Made by a program: the position numbers and the translations under genes. Shown here piece after piece: positions 1-8,434 of a DNA stretch of 64,000 bases (position 1 is its first letter; each line of letters starts with the position of its first letter). Origin of the DNA: Bdellovibrionales bacterium Ga0074137. GTDB taxonomy: Bacteria > Bdellovibrionota > Bdellovibrionia > Bdellovibrionales > JAMPXM01. The stretch is taken from the NCBI GenBank assembly GCA_001464715.1, contig LNDT01000025.1:22612-86611 (forward strand). Reading direction: 5' to 3'. The notes under the pieces were generated by a model. The model ran no database searches. It was not told the DNA's origin and saw only the letters and a list, made by a program, of their open reading frames with translations.

Positions 1-98
1 CTTAAAGTGATTTCATATCACCGCGACTTTCGCCGCGCGCTCAGCGTTAGCCCCTCTAGCTTTGCGTCCCATGCTTTCACATGGTTTGCCCTTAAGCT
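1..98 (-). ncRNA. Cyclic-di-GMP-I (GEMM-I) riboswitch aptamer, merRNA-like
   Basis: Read on the minus strand, positions 97 to 59 give the GEMM-I signature: GGGCAAACC, a CCATG/CATGG helix capped by a GAAA tetraloop, then GGGACGCAAAGC. The bases matching Vc2 G20 and A47 are G (position 90) and A (position 63), which fits the c-di-GMP class rather than the cGAMP variant with A at 20. A second GAAA-capped stem lies near 20-40 and a further hairpin near 6-20. The closing CTTAAG-type helix brings the 3' end to the window edge, so the downstream expression platform or gene is not visible. Bdellovibrio expresses a GEMM-I RNA (merRNA) at very high levels in attack phase; equivalence to that RNA is inferred. 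Confidence 0.85.
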
Positions 99-348
99 AA
101 GGAAGGAATTCGGGTTAGCTCTCGATAGACCTCCTATTTCTAAGTGTTGTCTATGAAGCCTCTATTTTATTCTGGCCCGCTACTCGGGTGGAGGATCAGA
201 TCCTATTCGCACGATGTACCCCCTTTTGGATGACGATGAAACTCCATGATCACCGCGTGTTTTCATTCTAACGCGCTAGGGGAAATGGCTCAAATTTTCG
301 GAAATATGTGATTTGAATTGAGGCGAATTCCGTTCGCTCTTGAGTCAC
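99..348. other. Intergenic region upstream of the riboswitch
   Basis: About 250 bases separate the end of the minus-strand gene at 349 from the minus-strand aptamer. The riboswitch promoter must lie here if it has its own transcript. I see only a small AGGATC/GATCCT hairpin near 191-203 and no convincing sigma-70 or FliA box. No ORF is supported. Confidence 0.4.
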
Positions 349-1671
349 TTAAGGAATGTTGTAGCTATTAATTTGCTGCTCGCGAACGGCGAGTTCTTTT
401 TCGACGTCGAACATTTTTAGTGTCATATCCTCGATGTACTGACGAACTTCCGCGACTTGCGCTTGGGTTCCTTTTTCTGCGACAGCGTTTGGTATGAACA
501 GCACGAACTTTCGTTCGGCCGAGCGCAGCGGATTTTTTGGATCTGCCGCAAAATTCACCGTGAGTTCTTTGAACCCAGGGTAATTGTCATACGCCGCGAG
601 GCTTGTGATCGCTGACCAATCGTCAGGATTTTTCGCCATTTTCAGAGCCTCACGAACTTTGCCAAGATTGTCTCTTGTTGCGTCGATAAAACGCTTCACA
701 TTTTGGACACGCCGAAGTGCGGTTACTTTCGTGTTCGCGCTGGATGTGACGGCGGCACCGGTGCGCAGTTGTCCGCGCAGTCGAGTTTGATTCGCTTTAA
801 CGTTGGCCATGAACGCGTCAATTTCCTCGAGACTAAATTTTTCTCCGTAGCCCGACGCGAAGGCTTTCGGCCGCCCGGCTGTGTTTTCTAGAAGTCGCCC
901 TTGTGTCTCGTCGATGAGACTACCTCGGTTAAGAGTAGGCCTTCCCGAGATAAGATCGAAGTAAGCTTTGGTGTGACGGAGTTCATGCCTAAGAAGTTCG
1001 ACGATCAAATTCTGATTTCCCAAAAGAGCTTTTCCGCCAAGCTGCATTCCTCTGCCCAGGGTGGGATTTGCAGAAAACAGTCCGTCGGTTTGTGTAATGC
1101 CCATAATCGCGGGATCGAAATAAACTTTAAATTCTCCCACGCTGGCCGGGAGTCCCTTTGCGGAGTCTCTAAAATATTTCTCGACGCGAGAAATTTCTCG
1201 AGCGACCGGACCCGATGCAGTTCCAGGTCTAAGTTCAAGCACATCACGTTCAGGGACTTGGATACGAACGCCGTTATTTTGCAAGAGGTAGGGCGGAAGA
1301 CGAACCGACCTGACGTCGTAGCCCTGAGATTCAAGTTCGGCACGAACCGAAGCTGAAATTCGGTTGATGCTGACTTTGAATTCGGGACCGGGTGTGACGA
1401 TGATATTGGAGGGCTTTTTCGTAACGGCGTCGAGCAGCGCGTCTTCGGTGTCGGCATCGATCGCTTTTTTTAGAGCCAGCAATTCCTTTTCAACCCGCTT
1501 TCGTGCGGGTTCGCTCATGGCCCACTCGGCACGAGTTTGCGACGGCGAGAGCGATGCGAACTGAAAGTGGCAGTCGGTGCTGCCGCTTTTTGGCGAAGTG
1601 GGTCCTGCAGCGCTGGCGAGAGCGGCATGAAAAGTTAAAAAATATAAAGCGACGCCGAGGAGTTTCACCAC
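349..1671 (-). CDS. Secreted protein with a HELRH (HExxH) zinc-protease-like motif
   Basis: A 440-residue protein with an N-terminal signal peptide (hydrophobic residues about 4-21, Ala-rich cleavage region). I do not recognise a named family. A HELRH motif at residues 229-233 has the HExxH form of zincin metalloproteases and sits in a predicted helix that follows a long N-terminal region. A downstream acidic third ligand is possible (a DETQG stretch follows about 20 residues later) but unproven. The C-terminal third is helical. The gene stands alone on the minus strand, facing away from the secretin-like gene at 1872. A periplasmic or exported hydrolase is an inference; a catalytically dead structural protein is possible. 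Confidence 0.6.
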   Translation of the reverse strand: MVKLLGVALYFLTFHAALASAAGPTSPKSGSTDCHFQFASLSPSQTRAEWAMSEPARKRVEKELLALKKAIDADTEDALLDAVTKKPSNIIVTPGPEFKVSINRISASVRAELESQGYDVRSVRLPPYLLQNNGVRIQVPERDVLELRPGTASGPVAREISRVEKYFRDSAKGLPASVGEFKVYFDPAIMGITQTDGLFSANPTLGRGMQLGGKALLGNQNLIVELLRHELRHTKAYFDLISGRPTLNRGSLIDETQGRLLENTAGRPKAFASGYGEKFSLEEIDAFMANVKANQTRLRGQLRTGAAVTSSANTKVTALRRVQNVKRFIDATRDNLGKVREALKMAKNPDDWSAITSLAAYDNYPGFKELTVNFAADPKNPLRSAERKFVLFIPNAVAEKGTQAQVAEVRQYIEDMTLKMFDVEKELAVREQQINSYNIP

Positions 1672-1871
1672 GACTTCTTATCGGAGTTATAAGAGACGCG
1701 GTTGACGAGTCATGATCGATATTATTGAAAGTTTCGTTCGTGGTCCCAAAATGGGACACTTCGAAAGTATTCTCGTGGCTCGTTGCGGCCGGACTATCGA
1801 AGTCTTGGGTGCGCCATTACTCTGAACAGGCTTCAAGCATCGGCTAAGTTCAAACTTCAAGGAGTAAGAAG

Positions 1872-2555
1872 ATGAAAAAAGTGATCCGAGTGACAGCCAT
1901 TGTGTCGTTCTTTTCGGTGTTGGTATTCTTAAGTTTTGCTATGGCAAAAACAGAATTTCCAGGCGATGTGACGATGAAACTCAACTATAAAAATCACGAA
2001 ATCACGTCGATGATTGAATCGTTCGCAGCCGCTTCGAAAACAACCTTTGTGGTCGACCCCAGCGTGCGCGGAAAAATTTCTGTATTTGCTCCAGAGCCTG
2101 TCGGCCTTTCGGAAGCGTTTGATTTACTTTCGACCTCGCTCGCACTGAATGGGTATGCGGTGCTTCAGCGCGATGGGAAATTCGTTGTCATGAGCGCGCG
2201 AAACGCGACACGTAGCTCAGTGCCGACGATCACTGAAATCACTTCCACGAAGCCTGAGCGAATGGTGACGTGGATCGTGTCTTTGAATCACATGTCGGCC
2301 GGTGCTGCATCCAACCAATTGAGGACGATGGTTTCAAAAGACGGTGATCTATCGACCGTCTTCGACACCAACCAAGTGATCGTCACAGACTTTATTTCAG
2401 CTGTGGCTCGGATATCTGATGTGGTAAAAAACTTGGACAAACCAGTTTCGCCATCGGCGGCGAAGTTTGCGAAAGAAGCAAGGCTGCAATATTCGAAAGT
2501 CAGCAAGGCCCCAGAATTAAAGGCCGACGCAAAGCCCGAGGCCAAGACAAATTGA
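1872..2555 (+). CDS. Orphan secretin N0/N1-domain protein (GspD-like periplasmic domains only)
   Basis: A 227-residue protein starting at ATG 1872 behind AGGAG (1859-1863). It has a signal peptide (about 1-25, ending AMA). Residues about 33-105 resemble the secretin/TonB short N-terminal (N0) domain: a strand-rich segment with a 'VDPSVRGKISV' core and an alternating hydrophobic pattern. Residues about 112-190 resemble the following N1 (KH-like) domain, including 'NQVIVTDF', typical of GspD N-domains. The secretin C-domain that forms the outer-membrane pore is absent and the tail is Lys/Ala-rich. No type II secretion or pilus genes are adjacent. It may be a stand-alone adaptor docking on an outer-membrane complex, or a remnant of a larger gene. 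Confidence 0.65.
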   Translation: MKKVIRVTAIVSFFSVLVFLSFAMAKTEFPGDVTMKLNYKNHEITSMIESFAAASKTTFVVDPSVRGKISVFAPEPVGLSEAFDLLSTSLALNGYAVLQRDGKFVVMSARNATRSSVPTITEITSTKPERMVTWIVSLNHMSAGAASNQLRTMVSKDGDLSTVFDTNQVIVTDFISAVARISDVVKNLDKPVSPSAAKFAKEARLQYSKVSKAPELKADAKPEAKTN

Positions 2556-2607
2556 CGTTCGGTTTTTCCGAATTTGGTTTTTCTTGCGGCGCCGACGCGG
2601 CCGTCGC

Positions 2608-3396
2608 CTAGCTCTCTAGGATTCTTCCGGCGATCGCGATAAACGCTTTCGCTTCTTCGGAGGTCGGATCACTTTCCACAACGGGAATTCCGGCCTCTCC
2701 GCCAAGACCCACCGAAGGGTTGAATGGAACTTCGCCCAATTTAGGGAACCCACGCTCTGAAAGCCACGAATCGATCTGCCCTTTAGGGAAAAGTTGAATT
2801 CGCTCCGTCGTTCCAGGCGCAACGAACCAGCTCATGTTTTCAATCACGCCCAAGACCGGAACTTGAACGCGCGCCCACATATCGACCGCTTTTTTGACGT
2901 CGGTGAGAGAAACGTTCTGTGGTGTTGAGACCGCGATAGCTCCTGTTAGGGGAACTTTTTGTGCGATCGAAAGTTGGATATCTCCGGTGCCCGGTGGAAG
3001 ATCGATCAGCAGATAATCCAGTTCGCCCCAAGCAACATCGCGAAGGAACTGATCCATTGCTTTGAAAAGCATCGGACCGCGCCAGACGACAGCAAGATCC
3101 TCATCGATGAGGTAGCCGATACTCATCAGCTTCACTCCAAAACGCTCGAGCGGGCGAAGTTTTTTGTCGTCGCCGATTTCGACTTTTTGGTGAAGCGTGC
3201 CGCTCATGCGCGGAAGTGAGGGGCCATAGATGTCGGCGTCTAAGAGACCGACTTTAAGGCCTTTTTTCGCTAGAGCCGCCGCGAGATTCACAGCCACCGT
3301 ACTTTTGCCGACGCCGCCTTTGCCGCTGGAAACGGCGATAATCTTGGAAATTCCCTCGATGGGACGTTGTTGTTCGAAGGGATTCATTGCGGCCAT
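2608..3396 (-). CDS. apbC: Mrp/ApbC/NBP35-family P-loop ATPase (iron-sulfur carrier-like)
   Basis: A 262-residue cytoplasmic ATPase. The deviant Walker A GKGGVGKS is near residue 25, followed by the family's DADIYGPSLPRM motif and a DLPPGTGD Walker B region. This family holds and transfers Fe-S clusters. ATG 3396 is supported by AGGAG six bases upstream. Two departures from the usual layout: the N-terminal DUF59 domain is missing, and the C-terminal segment after 'ENMSWF' reads VAPGTTER where many homologues carry the CxxC cluster ligands. That weakens a strict Fe-S carrier assignment, although non-CxxC Mrp proteins exist. The gene is convergent with the secretin-like gene. Confidence 0.85.
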   Translation of the reverse strand: MAAMNPFEQQRPIEGISKIIAVSSGKGGVGKSTVAVNLAAALAKKGLKVGLLDADIYGPSLPRMSGTLHQKVEIGDDKKLRPLERFGVKLMSIGYLIDEDLAVVWRGPMLFKAMDQFLRDVAWGELDYLLIDLPPGTGDIQLSIAQKVPLTGAIAVSTPQNVSLTDVKKAVDMWARVQVPVLGVIENMSWFVAPGTTERIQLFPKGQIDSWLSERGFPKLGEVPFNPSVGLGGEAGIPVVESDPTSEEAKAFIAIAGRILES

Positions 3397-3524
3397 CGTG
3401 GGCTCCTGCGTTTCCGGGTTGGTCAGTTCTAGTTTTTTTATGTCAGTGTCTCAATTCGGCACGTCCGCGGCTTCAGTCCAGGTTGTCTCAATCCGAAAAG
3501 TATCAAGAGTTTGGAGAAACCTAA

Positions 3525-3986
3525 GTGAGCCAATTGAGCCTCGACGATGTCGTAGCTTTGAACGCCCTGATTGTCACTGCGATCGGGTTGATGCTCGCAT
3601 TTGGCCGAAAGGACCGAAAGGCGCCAACTTTGAACCTCACGGGGCCGCGTAGGACGACGGCTGTTGACGAGTTAAATGTGCGTCGAACGTCGAACCTGCC
3701 CGTTGCGGCCGTTCGGCGCGAAAGGGCCCACCAAAGCTACGGCACGGCGGCGCTGAAGCGCCTCGAGGAGGATCCTCTCGAGACGTCGAACGCCCTGGGC
3801 ACCAGCCGCCAGCTCAATGTCTTTTTCAATTGGAACGGGCACACCTGGGATGCCTATGAGGTTCTGGGAGTTCCTGCCGGAGCCTCCCGCGATTCCGTCA
3901 TCCAGGCGTTTCACGCTGCGCGCGCCAAGAGCCCTGACTCTACCGCGTTCGTTCAAGCCGCGACCGACGCCATCCTCAAGCGCTAG
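3525..3986 (+). CDS. Small membrane-anchored protein with degenerate J-domain
   Basis: A 153-residue protein read from GTG 3525 with GGAG at 3513-3516. Residues about 6-27 form a hydrophobic segment, followed by a basic linker of about 65 residues. The C-terminal 50 residues start WDAYEVLGVPAGAS and run into a helix, which matches helices I and II of a DnaJ domain. The HPD tripeptide needed to stimulate DnaK ATPase is not present; the loop reads 'ARAKSPDSTAF'. It therefore looks like a J-like fold used for docking rather than a working co-chaperone. It sits divergently from the Mrp gene and is followed by a hairpin at 4004-4040. Confidence 0.6.
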   Translation: MSQLSLDDVVALNALIVTAIGLMLAFGRKDRKAPTLNLTGPRRTTAVDELNVRRTSNLPVAAVRRERAHQSYGTAALKRLEEDPLETSNALGTSRQLNVFFNWNGHTWDAYEVLGVPAGASRDSVIQAFHAARAKSPDSTAFVQAATDAILKR

Positions 3987-4003
3987 CCACAAAATGAAGC
4001 ACT

Positions 4004-4040
4004 GCTTCTGAGAAAAGAACCCGGTTCCTTTTTCAGAAGC
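4004..4040. repeat. Inverted repeat, probable terminator; member of the GCTTCTG...ACCCGGTTC family
   Basis: GCTTCTGA...GAA and its complement TTC...TCAGAAGC form an imperfect hairpin around a CCCGG centre, 20 bases after the J-like gene stop. The right half (ACCCGGTTC, T-run, CAGAAGC) is closely related to the repeats at 25042-25068 and 56958-56984. Confidence 0.6.
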
Positions 4041-4114
4041 GGGGCGTCACTTGACCGTGTGGGGCAATGGCTGCAGTTTAGGGGTTCTTCCTAGCGGGAA
4101 AGGGCCCTTTTTTA

Positions 4115-5515
4115 ATGACGACAACGACCCCTCAAGCAGCCACAGCAGCGCCTCCGGTTTCCAAAAACGAATCTTCGGTGAAAGGGCTCGGCGATCTTGC
4201 GACGATGGTGTCTCTTTCGAAACGCCGCGGCTTTGTTTTTCAGTCGAGTGAAATTTATGGCGGCCTCGGATCGTGCTGGGACTACGGTCCTTTGGGCGCA
4301 CAGCTAAAACTCAACGTGAAGCGCGCATGGTGGGAGTCTATGGTACGTCGTGAAGACGTCGTCGGACTCGACGCCGCGATTTTAATGCACCCCACAGTTT
4401 GGAAAGCTTCGGGTCACGTCGACGGATTCAGCGACCCCTTGGTCGACTGCAAAGCCTGCAAGACGCGTTTTCGCGCCGACAATACCGACAGCTACATCAA
4501 TGAAAAAAAATGTCCTCAGTGCGGTTCGAAAGATCTCACCGAAGAACGCAAATTCAATTTGATGTTCAAAACGCATATGGGTCCGACCGAAGATTCGGGT
4601 GCGGTGATTTACCTTCGGCCCGAGACGGCGCAAGGTCACTATGTGAATTACGAAAACATTCTTACAAGCTCGCGAAAGAAAATTCCGTTTGGAATCGCGG
4701 CCATAGGAAAATCATTTCGAAACGAGATCACTCCTGGAAACTTCATCTTCCGAACGCGCGAGTTCGAACAGATGGAGATGCAGTACTTCGTAAAACCAGG
4801 CGACGACATGGCGTGGTTTGAGAAGTGGCGTGAAACACGCTGGGCGTTCTATAAACAGATCGGCATCAAAGAGTCGCACCTACAGTGGAAGCCGCACGGT
4901 CCCGATGAACTTGCTCACTATGCGAAGGCCGCGGTCGACGTTCAGTACAAATTTCCGTTCGGCTGGCAGGAACTTGAAGGCGTTCACAACCGAGGTGATT
5001 TCGATCTCACGCAGCACTCGAAATTCTCAGGTAAAAAACTTGAGTACTTCGAAGAGGCAACAAAAGAGCGCTACGTCCCTTACGCGATTGAAACCGCGGT
5101 CGGTTGCGACCGCATGGTGTTGGTCGTCATGTGCGATGCGTACCGAGAGGAAATCACGGTCGATGACGAAACCGGAAAACCTGACACGCGTGTCGTGATG
5201 GGTTTCCATCCGTCACTAGCACCAGTGAAAGCGGCGGTTCTTCCGCTGTCGAAAAAAGCCGAGCTTCAGGGCCCGGCGATGAAGCTTCGCGATGAAATCG
5301 CGCGCGAGTTCGATGTTCAGTACGACGACTCACAGTCGATTGGAAAACGGTATCGTCGTCAGGATGAAATCGGAACTCCGTATTGCATCACGGTCGACTT
5401 CGAAACTTTGAATGATCAAAAAGTCACGATTCGTCACCGCGATACAATGAAGCAGGACCGAGTGGCTTTGGATCAAGTGGTGAACTATATCGCCAGCGGC
5501 CTTCGTAACTTTTAA
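4115..5515 (+). CDS. glyQS: Glycyl-tRNA synthetase, single-chain (alpha2) type
   Basis: A 466-residue class II aminoacyl-tRNA synthetase charging tRNA-Gly. The N-terminus (about 25 residues, Thr/Ala-rich) precedes the conserved start of the catalytic core, whose '[13 protein letters not shown]' is diagnostic of the homodimeric eukaryote/Firmicute-type GlyRS. A zinc-finger-like insertion has CKAC near residue 112 and CPQC near 132. Motif 2 ([15 protein letters not shown]) and motif 3 (GCDRMVL) are intact, and the C-terminal anticodon-binding domain ends in [10 protein letters not shown]. The ribosome-binding site before ATG 4115 is weak; a later internal Met (residue 31) is a less likely start because it would cut into the core. 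The gene lies 14 bases from ppdK and is probably co-transcribed with it. Confidence 0.97.
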   Translation: MTTTTPQAATAAPPVSKNESSVKGLGDLATMVSLSKRRGFVFQSSEIYGGLGSCWDYGPLGAQLKLNVKRAWWESMVRREDVVGLDAAILMHPTVWKASGHVDGFSDPLVDCKACKTRFRADNTDSYINEKKCPQCGSKDLTEERKFNLMFKTHMGPTEDSGAVIYLRPETAQGHYVNYENILTSSRKKIPFGIAAIGKSFRNEITPGNFIFRTREFEQMEMQYFVKPGDDMAWFEKWRETRWAFYKQIGIKESHLQWKPHGPDELAHYAKAAVDVQYKFPFGWQELEGVHNRGDFDLTQHSKFSGKKLEYFEEATKERYVPYAIETAVGCDRMVLVVMCDAYREEITVDDETGKPDTRVVMGFHPSLAPVKAAVLPLSKKAELQGPAMKLRDEIAREFDVQYDDSQSIGKRYRRQDEIGTPYCITVDFETLNDQKVTIRHRDTMKQDRVALDQVVNYIASGLRNF

Positions 5516-5529
5516 GAAGGGTCTTTGAA

Positions 5530-8253
5530 ATGCAAACGACTTCAAGTGGTTCGGCAAAAGCGTCCGGTAAAGCAGTTTATTTTTTCTCAGCCGGAGATAC
5601 CGACGGCAACGCCCAGATGAAGAACATGCTGGGAGGTAAAGGTGCGAATCTCGCCGAAATGACGTCGCTGGGAATTCCAGTGCCTCCTGGATTCACGATC
5701 TCAACGGAAATGTGCCAGGCCTTTTTTGAAAGCGGCGAAGCCCTTCCTAAAAGTCTTGTTCTGTCGATCGAAGAGGCTCTCGCGAAAGTCGAAGCGAAGA
5801 TCGGCAAGAAATTTGGAGACAAGAAAAATCCACTTCTTGTCTCGGTTCGCTCGGGTGCGCGCGCTTCGATGCCCGGGATGATGGATACGATTCTGAATTT
5901 GGGTCTGAATGACGAAACGGTCGAAGGCTTGGCTCTGGCCAGCGGAAATCCTCGCTTCGCTTGGGATTCCTACCGACGGTTCATTCAAATGTACTCGGAC
6001 GTCGTGATGGGAATGAACTCTTCGTTCTTAGAAGTCGCGATGGAAGACATGAAGGACGAGAAAGGCTATAAGTTCGACACAGACCTTACGGCTGACGATT
6101 TAAAAAAACTTGTCGCGAATTTTAAAAAGCAAGTCGCCGACAGCACGGGTCAAAAGTTTCCGACCGATCCCAAAGAGCAGCTTTGGGGCTCGATCACTGC
6201 AGTCTTCAAATCGTGGAACACAGCGCGCGCGATCGCTTATCGTCAGATGCATTCGATCCCCGCGAGCTGGGGGACAGCTGTAAACATTCAGGCGATGGTT
6301 TTTGGAAACATGGGTGATGATTCAGCCACCGGAGTCGCCTTCACAAGAAATCCATCGAACGGTCTGAAAGAGTTTTACGGCGAATATCTGGTGAATGCTC
6401 AAGGTGAAGACGTCGTTGCTGGAATACGCACTCCGGTTCCGGTGCTTGCGAGTGAAGCGAAGCTTGCGGGCATTGTCGGTGAATCCTTAGAAGAGCGAAT
6501 GCCAGCCGTTTTTAAAGAGCTCGTAGCGACATATCAAAAATTGGAAAAGCATTACCGCGATATGCAGGACATGGAATTCACTGTCGAGCGCGGAAAACTC
6601 TGGATGCTTCAAACACGCACGGGAAAACGTACGGCAAAAGCGGCTCTAAAAATTGCGTGCGACATGATCGATGAAAAACTAATTTCAGAAGAAGAAGCAC
6701 TTCTCAGGCTGGATCCAAAGTCACTGGATCAGCTCCTTCATCCAACACTAGATCCCAAGGCTAAAAAGACAGTTCTCACGAAAGCACTTCCGGCATCTCC
6801 TGGCGGAGCGACGGGGAAACTTGTTTTCTCAAGCGAAGAAGCTGTCGACATGAAAGAGCGCGGCGAGAAAGTCATCTTGGCCCGCATTGAAACTTCGCCC
6901 GAAGACATTCTTGGAATGGCTGCGGCCCAAGGAATTCTTACGTCTCGTGGTGGCATGACGTCGCATGCGGCCGTGGTCGCTCGTGGTATGGGAAAATGTT
7001 GTGTCGCAGGCGCTGGTGAGATCGGCATCGATTACAATCTGCAAACCTTGCGAGTGAATGGCTATGTTTTGAAAAAAGGCGACATCGTCACGTTGGACGG
7101 ATCGTCCGGTGAAGTCTTCTTGGGCGAAGTGAAGATGGTTGAGCCCGAGCTTTCGGGTGAATTTGACCGGATTATGAAGCTGGCCGATGCGAAACGCACC
7201 ATGGGTGTACGAGCCAACGCCGATACACCAAAGGATGCAACGACCGCGCGAAGTTATGGCGCTGAAGGTATCGGCCTTTGCCGAACCGAGCACATGTTTT
7301 TTGGCGCTGATCGGATCACGGCGGTTCGCGAAATGATTGTGGCGGAAACAAAGTCCGAGCGCGAAGTCGCGCTTGAAAAACTTCTTCCGATGCAGCGGTC
7401 GGATTTCTTGGAACTTTTCAAAACTATGAAGGGTTATCCGGTCACGATTCGTCTTTTGGACCCGCCACTGCATGAGTTTGTTCCCCATTCGGACGAGGAG
7501 ATCAGAGATCTCGCGAAAACTCTTGAGATGGATTTCGACAAGCTTCGAAACCGCGTGCGTGCGCTTCACGAATTTAATCCCATGTTGGGACACCGAGGTT
7601 GCCGACTTGCGATCACTTACCCTGAGATCTACCAAATGCAGACGCGCGCGATTGCGGAAGCCGCCGCTGAACTTGTGAAGTCGGGCATGTCGCTCATCCC
7701 TGAAGTGATGATTCCGTTGATTGGGACAGCGAAAGAACTCGAGATCTTACGCGAGCTATCAGAAAAAGAAATTAAGACGGTCCAGCGAGAAACTGGAGTG
7801 AAGTTCGATTACCTCATCGGAACGATGATCGAGCTTCCGCGGGCCGCTTTGACGGCCGATGAAATTGCAGTCACCGCGGACTTCTTTAGTTTCGGAACGA
7901 ACGATCTCACGCAGACCGCTTTGGGCCTCTCGCGCGATGATTCGGGACGATTTCTTTCGACCTATGTGAATGAAGGGATCTATAAGGTGGATCCTTTCGT
8001 TTCGATAGACCAGGTCGGTGTCGGAAAACTTGTGACGATGGCTGTGAAGCTTGGCCGCGACGTGAAGAAAGATCTCAAAGTCGGCGTCTGTGGTGAACAC
8101 GGTGGCGATCCAGATTCGATCAGCTTCTTTCAAAGTGCTGGTCTTGATTACGTCAGCTGCTCGCCGTATCGAGTCCCCATTGCGCGGCTGGCGGCGGCGC
8201 AGAGTGCGATTATTTCGAAGTCGGGCGGAAAAGCCGGCTCAGGTATGCACTGA
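5530..8253 (+). CDS. ppdK: Pyruvate, phosphate dikinase
   Basis: A 907-residue enzyme interconverting pyruvate + ATP + Pi and PEP + AMP + PPi, full length for the family. The N-terminal ATP-grasp domain begins with 'GGKGANLAEM'. The phospho-histidine domain carries GGMTSHAAVVARGMGK near residue 475, with the catalytic His in TSHAA. The C-terminal PEP/pyruvate TIM barrel has 'GLCRTEHMFF', 'SFGTNDLTQ' and the active-site Cys in VCGEHGG. No regulatory protein (PPDK phosphorylase/kinase) is adjacent. Placement just behind glyQS suggests one transcript, ended by the strong palindrome that begins at the base after its stop codon (8254). Confidence 0.97.
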   Translation: MQTTSSGSAKASGKAVYFFSAGDTDGNAQMKNMLGGKGANLAEMTSLGIPVPPGFTISTEMCQAFFESGEALPKSLVLSIEEALAKVEAKIGKKFGDKKNPLLVSVRSGARASMPGMMDTILNLGLNDETVEGLALASGNPRFAWDSYRRFIQMYSDVVMGMNSSFLEVAMEDMKDEKGYKFDTDLTADDLKKLVANFKKQVADSTGQKFPTDPKEQLWGSITAVFKSWNTARAIAYRQMHSIPASWGTAVNIQAMVFGNMGDDSATGVAFTRNPSNGLKEFYGEYLVNAQGEDVVAGIRTPVPVLASEAKLAGIVGESLEERMPAVFKELVATYQKLEKHYRDMQDMEFTVERGKLWMLQTRTGKRTAKAALKIACDMIDEKLISEEEALLRLDPKSLDQLLHPTLDPKAKKTVLTKALPASPGGATGKLVFSSEEAVDMKERGEKVILARIETSPEDILGMAAAQGILTSRGGMTSHAAVVARGMGKCCVAGAGEIGIDYNLQTLRVNGYVLKKGDIVTLDGSSGEVFLGEVKMVEPELSGEFDRIMKLADAKRTMGVRANADTPKDATTARSYGAEGIGLCRTEHMFFGADRITAVREMIVAETKSEREVALEKLLPMQRSDFLELFKTMKGYPVTIRLLDPPLHEFVPHSDEEIRDLAKTLEMDFDKLRNRVRALHEFNPMLGHRGCRLAITYPEIYQMQTRAIAEAAAELVKSGMSLIPEVMIPLIGTAKELEILRELSEKEIKTVQRETGVKFDYLIGTMIELPRAALTADEIAVTADFFSFGTNDLTQTALGLSRDDSGRFLSTYVNEGIYKVDPFVSIDQVGVGKLVTMAVKLGRDVKKDLKVGVCGEHGGDPDSISFFQSAGLDYVSCSPYRVPIARLAAAQSAIISKSGGKAGSGMH

Positions 8254-8321
8254 GGAAAATGGTGGAAGTTCTTTTCGAACGCCACGAGTACGTGAGGTTC
8301 GAAAAGAATCCACCATTTTCC
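8254..8321. repeat. 68-bp quasi-palindrome, copy 1 (identical 54-bp core in inverse at 10251)
   Basis: The arms GGAAAATGGTGGA..TTCTTTTCGAAC and GTTCGAAAAGAA..TCCACCATTTTCC pair around CCACGAGTACGTGA. The stem begins directly after the ppdK stop and probably ends that transcript. The core 8261-8314 equals the exact reverse complement of 10251-10304, so this is a repeated element and not just a terminator. Confidence 0.85.
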
Positions 8322-8348
8322 TTGTCGGTGGGGAGAGGGGCTCGGTCG

Positions 8349-8426
8349 GCTGGCTTTCGCCCTTTGGGCTTAAGCTTCGCTCCCCGTTCGCTGGCTTTGT
8401 GCCCTTTCGGGCTTAAGCTTCGCTCC
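8349..8426. repeat. Two tandem copies of a 35-37 bp unit
   Basis: GCTGGCTTT..GCCCTTT..GGGCTTAAGCTTCGCTCC occurs at 8349-8383 and again at 8390-8426 with a few changes. It lies between the palindrome and the end of the minus-strand gene at 8435. Each unit can fold through GCCCTTT/GGGC and AAGCTT. Confidence 0.7.
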
Positions 8427-8434
8427 GGTGGCGA

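Noticed and set aside
6829..7635. 268-codon minus-strand open frame inside ppdK
   Set aside because: It lies wholly antisense to a conserved enzyme, has no ribosome-binding site and its translation looks like shadow composition. The same holds for long antisense frames in smc (22013-22978), hemB (35791-36501) and putA (52077-52667).
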